From Cydia pomonella (taxonomy: Eukaryota > Arthropoda > Insecta > Lepidoptera > Tortricidae), in assembly GCF_033807575.1 (NCBI RefSeq), contig NC_084726.1, positions 7,316,001 to 7,380,000 of the forward strand: a stretch of DNA of 64,000 bases. Reading direction: 5' to 3'. The notes beneath the pieces were generated by a model. The model ran no database searches. It saw only the letters and a program-made list of their open reading frames with translations, and was not told the DNA's origin. Shown piece by piece: positions 53,101-61,186 of the stretch (position 1 is its first letter; every line of letters begins with the position of its first letter). Made by a program: the position numbers and the translations under genes.

Positions 53101-55597
53101 CAGGGCCAATATTAGTTTGGGACCGCTTTGAAAACCAGCGCCGGGCATGTCGGCCCGGCACACGCTAAGACTGGAACCCTTTGCCCAATACAAACATAAA
53201 CTCTTTTGATCTGAATAAATTATTGTTATAAATTTTAAAAAATCATCTATTATGTAACTTTATTTTCCTGTGTAACTGTATGTGTCAATAAATTATTCTT
53301 ATACTTATTATAATACGAGCACTTTTAAATTGTCAAGTTTTATAAATATTATGAGATCTAAATATCAGATCACATTTATTGATGCAATTATTAATATTAT
53401 TATATAGATGTCTTACTTAATAATAATAATAAAAATTTCACAATAAAATCGTCTAACACCAAAGTTGTATACAAAATACTAGCCCAGAAACTTTGTTGAA
53501 TAAAATCTAAAATTGATATAAGCTAGTTATAGTAATCATCTGTATATATCCATTATGTATATTGTTATTGTCAATAAATAATTTATTAATAAAAAAAATA
53601 AAAAAATACGGTTTACATATTTGAATTTTTATTTATTTAGTTCTTATATAATTTTTATTTAGTTATTCCTGTTTTGTAAATAGGTATAATTACAGGTAGG
53701 TATGTGTGTTAATCAAAGCACTTACCCCCGCTAAATAATAAATAACAATTCAGCCTGTACCTATCGTAGGTACAGTCAAGGTATTGAATATAAGTGTCAA
53801 AAATATGTATACACGACCTTATTGCCTATATATTAAGGTAGTGTGTTATATTTTTGTCACTTATATTTAATACCTTGTCTGTACCTACACCCATTGCTTC
53901 CTCTCATGCGCGAGAGGGTTGATATAGGACTACACATACATACACCTTTGAATTTCTTCGCGGATGTATGTCTTTTTTCCACGATGTTTCCCTTCACCGA
54001 AAAGTTAGTAATAAATATCAAATGATATTCCGTACATGTATAAAATCCGAAATCGTACATGTGTGTACATGTGTGTGTAATCGTACCTATTGTTTATAAA
54101 ATCGATGCGTGTTCTTTTTCGAAGAGAGGACGAAGGAAGTTATTTCACCGCTAAGTAAAATAATTTAAAGTGACACACGTATTATAACAGAATACCTTAT
54201 TTCCTATGCTGAGATATAAGTTGATATGCATAAAATGCTCGACTCGTTCGATTAAATTATGATTCTTATGATTGCTGTTTTTCTTCTTTTTACAATTTAT
54301 AGAATTATGTTCTTACCGTCGTCAACATCTTGAGCAAAGCAGGCTGAAATTACGGTAGAAATAATAAATCGAATGAAATGCATGCGGAGGAGGATACCCT
54401 AAAAGAAGAGTATCTAAACTTCTAAAGTCTAAATTTAACTAACTAATATAATATACTTACAAAATTAGGGTTTTGACGTCTTCCGTGCCTGGCGTCTTGA
54501 TATATCTGAAAACCGTAATGAGTATTATGACTATTATGTAATTATTATCTGCAGGTTCAAAGTCAAGCAAATAGCAACAAAACAACAAAAAAGTCAAGTC
54601 AAATAGCAACAAGCACTTTTAAATTGTCAAGTTTGTTGTATTATCTAAATACCAGAGAACGTTATTGATGCAGTTATTAATATTAATAATATTATTATAC
54701 AGATGTCAAACTTAATGATGAATATTTCACAATAAGGTTGTAATATGGCAATTAGCCACTTTCCGTGTTTAGCTGTGACACTATAATTTACTGCGACATA
54801 AACGCATATTGCTTGTGGCAGCGCAATCTTACGTGTACATATATTAGGCAGGGTTTTACAGAATTTACGCTCTTAGTATTAGTTAGTAGTAGTAATATGT
54901 TATCACACATAAGGTTTTTCTCTACCTAGGCTACTCCCTGTCCGTGCTCGAGACGATAATTTGTTATTTGAAGGTCGTCAAATAGACCAATAAAGTGTTC
55001 ACGGTGTCATAGATACATACTAGCAACGCTCACAGAGAAGTAGAACTCTCACTGAACGTTAAATTTGACTAATAGGAACATAATATATGTACTTACAGAA
55101 TAAGGATGATGAAGTCGTCTGAGCCTGAATTCTGGGACTCTCTGAAAGTAGAAATGAATATTTTATAATTAAATATACAAGGTGTTTTTTTAAGTCCGTT
55201 CCCAGGTGAACCTCGAAAATGGAACATTCAGATAATAAAAGAAGGTACATGTTTGTATATAATTTTCATTTGAGATACCGCAGTCATTTTATCTTCTTAT
55301 TGCCTTAGTTATCTTTTTAACATCATATAACTCCCCTCCAAATTATTAGCATTACAAGTGCTCATTCCGTTCTAGGCAGACGTCGCTAAATCCAACGATT
55401 CTAACGGTTCAATCACACCGATAAATGTATGACGCCTCATGTCCGCTCTTCTTGGTACAACTTGAAATTTAATTTTAAAGACAAAACCTTGTTTTTGAAG
55501 ATAATAAGCAGTTTTAATTAACCTCGTCTCCACGGCTCAGATGTCGGCATAAAACTCCAAGAGGGGCCAGCAAACATAACAAAAGTAAGACTCGCAT
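44150..55597 (-). CDS. Gene D: secreted microexon-family protein, short class (~209 aa, up to 12 exons)
   Basis: Predicted exons in transcription order: 55597-55523 (MRVLLLLCLLAPLGVLC, then RHLSRGDE), 55141-55097 (RVPEFRLRRLHHPYS), 54505-54461 (IYQDARHGRRQNPNF), 54343-54317 (PALLKMLTT), 53040-52996 (IFQETRHERRRNPNF), 52295-52269 (PALLKMLTT), 51385-51353 (NERDFATWLVQ), 49147-49097 (NKTALGEFVASTAEAVM), 45376-45335 (VDPAQSAQALLYEA), 45252-45166 (29 codons, MKNLSPEPTTSTTV...), 44368-44255 (38 codons) and 44188-44150 (SRLLADEAPVIS, stop). Lengths are 75, 45, 45, 27, 45, 27, 33, 51, 42, 87, 114 and 39 nt, all multiples of 3 in phase 0. The last four correspond to the end of gene A. The donors at 55522, 51352 and 49096 are weak, and the two 27-nt exons are uncertain. 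The 3.7-kb intron 45377-49096 holds an open LINE ORF on the other strand. Function unrecognised. Confidence 0.68.
44255..44368 (-). CDS. Gene D exon 11: 38-residue Ala-rich helical module
   Basis: Acceptor TTATTCCAG, donor GAG/GTAAGC. Reads AAVEAAHEAMKDDPDRWVAE, then NPAVQAAIDAALDQVIQE. It is the same length as gene A exon 5, with the shared WVAENP core and an Ala-rich helix after it, but the gene D copy is more acidic. Confidence 0.8.
44560..45000. repeat. Two LINE-3'-end-like pieces in opposite orientation
   Basis: GACAGACAGACGGACGGACA, CCATAAGGGTTCC and GGTACGAACCCTAAAA (44640-44725), and the inverted style TTAGGGTTCCGTAACCAGAG, GTCCGTCTGTCACCAGGCTG (44852-44940). These words mark a very common lepidopteran LINE 3' end (from memory). 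Confidence 0.5.
45530..45692. mobile_element. Palindromic MITE (TCTCGAACGGTATTAGACTA family)
   Basis: GGGGCTCATTTCTCGAACGG and the inverted AATAACGTTCAAGCAATGGGCCCC flank paired TAATATTAGTCTAATATTA arms. Same family as 3699-4513 and 50163-50402. Lies in a gene D intron. Confidence 0.55.
45901..46085. repeat. Two adjacent hairpins (GCATGAGTTGCGTT; GTTTGCGCCATAGCGAAC)
   Basis: GCATGAGTTGCGTT pairs perfectly with AACGCAACTCATGC (45901-45936). Next to it, TAGTTTGCGCCATAGCGAAC pairs with GTTCGCTACGGCGCAAACGA (about 45961-46071). A related GCATGA hairpin lies at about 62661-62758. Confidence 0.6.
46868..47012 (+). mobile_element. Short lepidopteran element ending GTAGTATAAAAAAA, truncated
   Basis: Only the 3' part (GCGCATGTAACTCC ... 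CCACCGACGTAGTATAAAAA) is present. Its A-rich tail abuts the 5'-truncated LINE that starts at about 47022. Confidence 0.65.
47022..48300 (+). mobile_element. 5'-truncated non-LTR retrotransposon with open reverse-transcriptase ORF
   Basis: A 358-codon uninterrupted frame (47027-48103) starts inside the reverse-transcriptase fingers: QFGFRAGLSTESAI, ACFLDLSRAFDLV (first catalytic Asp), GVSQGGLTSPKLFNLYVNAL, NISYADDMVLLSA (catalytic Asp pair), a KSEFMVFG block, FKYLGHIITSD (thumb) and a C-terminal region ending ALHVFGNM. The endonuclease and 5' part are missing. The 3' UTR ends in TTTAA-type simple repeats near 48285-48325. It lies antisense within a gene D intron. It cannot move by itself, but the intact frame suggests recent arrival. 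Confidence 0.8.
49361..49664. mobile_element. Foldback element (TATGGTCCCATCCGGCAGAA ends)
   Basis: The left end TATGGTCCCATCCGGCAGAA, then AGCACGAAACTTGGCATGCA, has its inverted partner TGCATGCCAAGTTTCGTGCT, TTCTGCCGGATGGGGCCATA at the right end. The arms are ~40 bp and nearly perfect. Confidence 0.7.
50163..50402. mobile_element. Two tandem copies of the GGGCCCATTTCTCGAA MITE
   Basis: GGGGCCTATTCCTCAAACG ... AAGAAATGGGCC and GGGGCCCATTCCTCGAAG ... TTCGAGAAATAGGCCCC lie head to tail in a gene D intron. Confidence 0.55.
51620..51835. repeat. Interspersed repeat (CACGGCTCATGGGAGCC family), copy 3
   Basis: CCTCGCGTAGTCCCGG, GCCACGGCTCATGGGAGCCT and GGATTAGTCCGCTTTCC match 10580-10735 and 30220-30470. 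Confidence 0.5.
51840..53450 (-). repeat. Intragenic segmental duplication in gene D, copy 2 (transcriptionally downstream)
   Basis: Collinear with 53720-54735. Shared landmarks: AATAATAAATAACAATTCAG, TTTGAATTTCTTCGCGGATG, the PALLKMLTT exon (52269-52295), the IFQETRHERRRNPNF exon (52996-53040) and GCACTTTTAAATTGTCAAGT. It contains a further AT-rich repeat (about 52615-52790) not present in the other copy. Confidence 0.75.
53720..54735 (-). repeat. Intragenic segmental duplication in gene D, copy 1
   Basis: Same landmarks as 51840-53450, with the PALLKMLTT exon at 54317-54343 and the IYQDARHGRRQNPNF exon at 54461-54505. A small foldback (about 53765-53890, AAGGTATTGAATATAAGTGT with its inverted partner) interrupts it, so it inserted after the duplication. 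Confidence 0.75.
54317..54343 (-). CDS. Uncertain 27-nt microexon PALLKMLTT (or donor end of a signal-peptide exon)
   Basis: Bounded by CGTAATTTCAG and GTAAGAAC. Read as a phase-0 microexon it gives PALLKMLTT. Read in another frame, the upstream DNA from an ATG at about 54382 gives MHFIRFIISTVISACFAQDV, a good signal peptide ending at the same donor in phase 1. The duplicate at 52269-52295 has the same ambiguity (MHFITFIVSTVISACFAQDA). Transcript data would decide. Confidence 0.45.
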
Positions 55598-55745
55598 GGT
55601 GACCGCAATATTGCACTGATAGAGGAGCAGATTTGCTTCAGCGTGAATATAGAAGCTATGTATGCCAGCGTCGGTTATCAGACAAGAAGGGTACTTATTC
55701 GTCGCGGATCCGTCGATAAATAACGATTACGAATTGGATTTGCTT
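55598..55745 (-). promoter_or_regulatory. Conserved core promoter of gene D (class 1 leader)
   Basis: On the minus strand: AAATCCAATTCGTAATCG, TTATTTATCGACGGATCCGC, GCGACGAATAAGTACCC, TCTGATAACCGACGCTGG, a weak TATA-like CATACATAG, then CTCCTCTATCAGTGCAATAT and TGCGGTCACC before the ATG. The leader is almost identical to gene A and differs from B, C and E. Confidence 0.65.
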
Positions 55746-55819
55746 TGCCAAAATTAGATATTTCCATTATTTTTAAATTCCATAGATGAATGAATGAACA
55801 TAGAATAGAGCACTGTAGG

Positions 55820-56340
55820 AGAGTCTTAGTTGAATTGTCTCTTGGGTCTGAATAAGCCACGCAGCCACTTTAGCCACGCAGCTGTTTTGCGGTTTTCTAT
55901 ATCTTTGTCAATAGAACCTGCAGATGTTAGAATAGATCCCAGATATGGTTGCTGCAGCACGTTGGTAGATGTTGCCTTTCCCGAGAAGTTAGTTCGACTC
56001 ACTTGTAGCCCTCTGCGCTCTAAAGCTATGCACCATGCAGTTAAGTCAGTTGAAAGCTCTTGTATTGTTTCCGCTATGAGAACTATGTCATCAGCATATA
56101 GAAGAGACCAGAGGGCTGGTTTTTAAAGGTCTTTAGTGACATAGTTTATTACATTACCAAGTTAAACATCACTGAAGAATATGAATCAAACAAAACTAGA
56201 TGAAGAACTTTCTTTAGCCCCTTGTACTTTTCAAGTAGGATTCAAACGGTATGGATAGCATCCATTGTAAATGTGGTTGGGATTGTAGTTGGGGTTTTTA
56301 TTAAACTTTCGTTTACCCGTGCTAGTACCCAGTACCTCCG
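55820..56340 (-). mobile_element. LINE reverse-transcriptase remnant (YADD block)
   Basis: The minus strand reads LYADDIVLIAETIQELSTDL, then ALERRGLQVS and a thumb-like YLGSILTSAGSI block, ending near WLRGLF. Upstream in other frames (towards 56340) scraps such as NWYNLQKPQGTTLASNVADF remain. Broken by stops and frameshifts. Confidence 0.65.
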
Positions 56341-56917
56341 TGGCTATGTTTGTTGTGTGGCTCTGGTCAATCATTCCATATAGTATTAACATCTTTTCCT
56401 ACTGGGACATGAGTTTCCATGAAGTCAGCTACATTTGATGCTAGAGTTGTTCCTTGAGGTTTTTGAAGATTATACCAATTATGTTTTATTCTTCCTTATA
56501 CTTCTATTTTCATTCTTCCACGATGGCGTTTTCGGGAACGGTACACATGAGGTTATTATATGAGATGTAGTCAGTTTGGGGTGTATTTACGCCACTCTTG
56601 TAAGTGATTAAATGCTCGTCTTACGTATTTACCCGCCGGCGCCCATCTCTATATACCATACATAATTCTATCCAGTGTACTTTAAGATTTAATAAACGAA
56701 TAACAATATAAAAAATAAGCAGTTTCGATTTCTTCATAATAACTGTTCTAAATGTTAAGTATCTACGTCATACGGTGGCTGAGAAAAACGCATTTAACCG
56801 ATTTGCAAGACCGAAGTGATTCCATAAGAGCTCCGTCAACAGTTTTGTACGGAACGGACCTCCAAAAAACGATTACTGTTACTGTTATTCTACTATTAGA
56901 TTCAAATCTCGCGTTAA

Positions 56918-57064
56918 GGATGACTCACGCTAGATCGGGTCGGGGCCGGGCCGGAGCTCCCGGCGCTTCGTTGTCTATGGAAAGCACCACGTGATCACCG
57001 ATCAGCCGTCATCGAAAATAGCCTCGGCCCCGGCCCGGCCCGGTCTAGCGTGAGTCATCCTTAA
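56918..57064. mobile_element. GC-rich foldback element
   Basis: GTTAAGGATGACTCACGCTA pairs with TAGCGTGAGTCATCCTTAAC at the other end; the arms continue through GGTCGGGGCCGGGCCGG. A GC-rich island in an AT-rich surrounding. Confidence 0.75.
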
Positions 57065-57499
57065 CTCCTAAGACACCCTATATTACATTTTATAATCATA
57101 ACATCTAGATACCTAGGTACTTCTAGATATTGTAAAATCTAACAAACGAGGAGCAATTATGTGACGACTTTATATTTTATGACTTCTATCTCTGCCAATG
57201 CATTTATTGTTCAATTATTTGAAGGTTCGGTGACAGCGAATCCGTGGTTTTCTTAATTAAAAATTAATTTCAATTAGATTTACATGTCCAAAGATGCATG
57301 GACATAAATCATTAATCAAATGTATTAGGACTTGGGAACAAATTAACTTCTTTTTTTGCACAGCATAGTAGCATTGACTGCCGTCATCTTGAGCGGGGCA
57401 GCAATATAATTACGCGTATGCGATAGAGATAGAAACAGGCGGGTTAATGTCCAGAATTCTTCATGCTTTGTGACTAAAGTAAGGACTTTAGTCACACTA

Positions 57500-57745
57500 C
57501 ACCACCAGTGGGGTGACACTCCTCCTTTCGGCTTTTCCCGGCTCCGTCCGGCTCAGCATTGCTCCGAGCAATTATTAGGGTTGACAAAACTTGACGTCCC
57601 TATACGTGCACGACCACATAATTAATTTTGACACCCCTAAATTGCCGAAAGGGATAGACATTAGAAAGGGACAGCATAATTCGTCCCTGAATCGTTGTCA
57701 AACTTCGGTTCTGTAGGAAGTGTCATTTCTGTACGGTAGTAATAC
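57500..57745. repeat. Interspersed repeat, inverted partner of 43265-43580
   Basis: CATTGCTCCGAGCAATTATT, AACTTGACGTCCCTATACGT and CATTTCTGTACGGTAGTA are the reverse complements of blocks at 43265-43580. Confidence 0.6.
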
Positions 57746-57825
57746 TACTTCTTCTGTGACTATACCAAGACCAAGCCCTCCAGTGGTCGAGGCAAGGAGA
57801 CCAGGGTGCTTAGTCATCGTGACAA

Positions 57826-57930
57826 TCGTTAACGCTCCGCAGTGAACAAAACGCAACTGTCACTGCCGCACTAATATGAAAGAGTGATAGAGACAGATGT
57901 CTACGCTACGCTACGGAGCGTTAACGATTT
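57826..57930. mobile_element. Small foldback element
   Basis: CAATCGTTAACGCTCCG near 57822 pairs with CGGAGCGTTAACGATTTG ending near 57932. Confidence 0.5.
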
Positions 57931-59190
57931 GTACTTTGGACATGCACCCAGAACAGAACAGAATCGAATTTACGCAGCTAACGTACTGACCAATAGATCA
58001 CCCGGCCACGGCGGTACCCGTAGGTGAACTAGTATGTACAATCTTTGAAAAGCTAGAAGCCTTTGACCAACCTCAAATACTAGACTTGATGAGCTCCAGA
58101 AACTGCCGTCGTAGAGACGACAGGAACAACACAAAGACGCGAAGTAACAATAATAATAAAATAATTAGCCGCACGTCTCGTCATAATTTAATTTTATATA
58201 TTTTTTTAATGACTCGGCACTCCCCTCCTAAGGGAATTTTTTTTAGGAACTGCGGGTCAAAAACTTTGTTTTGACCTCTAGTATGCGTGTGCCAAACGGC
58301 TAAACTGTACATCGATTTGCGGTTTTTTTATGCGTACACCTTACACTAATAATATCGACACGTTATTAGGTAAATGAAACTTTTTTTCGACACAAATAGT
58401 TTTTCCTTTTAAATTAATGGTTTCTTTACATAAATCCTTTTTTTTTTACTTCGAATTGAAAAATTGGAATACTAGTAAAACATAGATTAAAATTATTTTA
58501 GATAGAAATTAAAATTTACAAAATTAAGTGGGATCGAGATTGTTTAATCCAAGTAAGCAATACAGGGGTTAATTGTTTTTCATCACACTTGCTCGTAAAC
58601 GAGGTTATTATATGCCAGCATACTGAGATGGAAATAGCTATATTTTGCCCACGAGCGTCATATTTTTTTTTATTTCATTAAGCCTATGTTATTTTTAAGT
58701 AGGTATAAATGAGTTTTTCTTCTAAAATACTTACTGATTTTTATACATTATCTTTTTGTTTGTATGTTTAAGAATATTTAATTTGATTAATTTAATAGTC
58801 GTTTTAAATATTTTTAGACAATATTCAATTTTGGCTGAGTACCGCATAAGTCTGTGCATTCGATGCCTAATCTGTCAGAAATGACAATATGGCGGACGAA
58901 TGTTTGAAATGTCACCGTATTTAAGAATTATTTCGCTTAATATTATTATGCTTAACATTTAGTTTTTTCCTCACAAGCGTGATGAAAAACAATGTGTGTG
59001 CCACGGGCGTGCGAAACATAGTGTGTGCCATATTCAAATGTTAGCTATTGAATCAAAACACTTGTTCGTAAATACCTGTTTCCCGCCTTTAATACCTATA
59101 CAATGTACTAATATTTTCCTATTGTAAAAGAGCCATTAGAGATTTAGAGATATCGTTCATTGGCTCAATTCATTTTTGGCCTACTATATA

Positions 59191-59537
59191 CAGGGTGTTT
59201 CCTGTAACACGAGCAAATAATTAAACCATATATTGTACTCTTAAAACGATATAACTTATGATTAACAACTTTTAAAATTATGAAATCATTAGATTTTATC
59301 ATTTTCATACAAATTTAATATTATTTTCAATGTACGCTGACATCAGTGTGTTTCACGTTGCTTGTCACGCTTTAAACATAACAAAATTCGCAATACACTG
59401 CATCTTAGATTTAACTAAAATGTGTAATAAAAAATAAAACAATTTATTCTTAAAAGTTGCTGAACAAATGTTGGAGAGTTTGAGGAGTACACCCTACAGT
59501 TTAATTTATTACTCCTGTTACAGGAAACAACGGTATA
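59191..59537. mobile_element. TIR element (GGGTGTTTCCTGTAACACGA family), copy 2
   Basis: Ends CAGGGTGTTTCCTGTAACAC and CCTGTTACAGGAAACAACGG. The interior is collinear with 35721-36075 (TTTTCAATGTACGCTGACAT). Confidence 0.7.
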
Positions 59538-59606
59538 CGAACCAATGATACATTGATTAAATAAGATACGTAAAATCTAAGACAATGTCATCCTTTGAAT
59601 TTGACA

Positions 59607-59757
59607 GGTAAGGGCTCATTTAGACGGTGCGAGAACTCGCATGCGAGTTCAATTACATTGCGGTATTTGATCGGTCGGCTGAATTGGATATAACCTCAAA
59701 AGTCCGCAATGAAACCAAAATCGCATGCGAGTTTGCGTGCCGTCTAAATGAGCCCTA
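59607..59757. mobile_element. Foldback element (GGGCTCATTTAGACGG ends), copy 2
   Basis: AGGGCTCATTTAGACGGTGC pairs with GTGCCGTCTAAATGAGCCCT at the right end; internal ATTGCGG/CCGCAAT and TCGCATGCGAGTT pairs. Related to 23573-23732. Confidence 0.65.
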
Positions 59758-60505
59758 AACGAGATGGCACTGTACAGCTCCATACATTTTAAGGTAAAGA
59801 TAAGATAAATATCAAGATCGTTTCTTTCCAAGTAGGCTTATTACAACGCGCCAATGAACGTCAAATAAAGGTTGACTGTACAAAAAATACGTTTGACAAT
59901 TCAGTGACCGCAGAACACATGGCGCAGTACAGCGCCATCTGTTGTGGATGTCAAACTAACGGGCACGTTTTTTATGGTTTAAGATTTTTATTTAAAAAAA
60001 AGTTTTTTAGACTTTACCTCTCTATTATAATCAATAATCTTTGATACGAACCTAATATTGAGCTTAACAGGCCTTAATCTATTTGTATAATGAATAAAGT
60101 CTCATATTATTTTATTATTTTCTTTATTAAATATTGAAGAACATATTGTAATGCAGATTTTGTGTACAAAAAAATATTGCGACAAGCTTCATTACGAAGC
60201 CGGTGAGTTCTGAGTTTCCTTATAAAAACTGTACGTCACAAGTATAGCGTATAAGTGAAAAACTGAAAAAAAAAGGAAATTAACTTAAATAACCCTATAT
60301 TATAAAATGATTATATAATAATCTTAGGTAAAATTCAAATTGTTTGCAAATTAAAAGCGTTGTACATATTGAATTAGCAATATATATATTATATCATTAA
60401 ACCATCAAGATTTAACAATAGATCAGCAAAGAAAACATTTTTGTTGGCGATGAACTGTCAGCTGGAGTAATTGTTGTCTAGGCTATAACCGCGAAAATCG
60501 AAGTT

Positions 60506-60778
60506 ATGGATGTCATTCCAGATGTAGAGCAAAACCCAACTGGGCAAGTACCTCCACCTTACAGAAAACAGCAGCCAAATAACACTAGACCCTACTCATA
60601 GTGTTGTGTTCCTGCATGTGAGTAAGGTTTCCAGAGCTCAACGAGGGGGGGGGGGGGGGGGTTAGGGTTGGTAACGCGCATGTAACTCCTGTGGAGTTGC
60701 AGGCGTACATAGACTACGGAGACTGCTTACCATCAGGCGGGCCGTATGCTTGTTTGCCACCGACGTAGTATAAAAAAA
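60506..60778 (+). mobile_element. Short lepidopteran element with poly-G run, copy 3
   Basis: Collinear with 39457-39812 from GATGTCATTCCAGATGTAGA to CCACCGACGTAGTATAAAAA. A run of 17 G (60645-60661) replaces the mixed G tract seen in the other copies. Confidence 0.65.
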
Positions 60779-61186
60779 AGTTCTTCAATTGCGGGCATTT
60801 TTCTCAGTAACTCAAATTACGTCTTAGTGAGAGTAAACGAGAAAAATTCCCGCTATCCGTCTTTATGGCACAGAAGAAATGCCTGAAAGCGATTCGAGGG
60901 CTTCACCTAACAGATAGCTGTGTGCCACATTTAAAAGACCTGAACATTCTTACATTTTCTTGCCTATACATTTTAAAATCGCGATGTACCTCAAAATAAA
61001 CCCAACACTATTCAGGACGGTCTCTGAGGTATTTGCGAGAAATTATAGGTACCCTCCGAATCTCTTTCCTGTTTCCGCAAATACTGAAGGCGCTGAAGCT
61101 AATAAATATTTTTGCTGATCTAATGCTTTGTGTGACCAAATTTCAGATAATATATGAATATGACTATAAAATATCCAAATACCCAC

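Larger units (their letters stand above)
55746..61186. other. Repeat-filled stretch upstream of gene D
   Basis: Holds a LINE reverse-transcriptase remnant (55820-56340), GC-rich and other foldbacks (56918-57064, 57826-57930, 59607-59757), an inverted repeat partner (57500-57745), a TIR element (59191-59537) and a short element with a poly-G run (60506-60778). The missing 3' exons of the membrane gene to the right may lie here, but I could not identify them. Confidence 0.5.
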
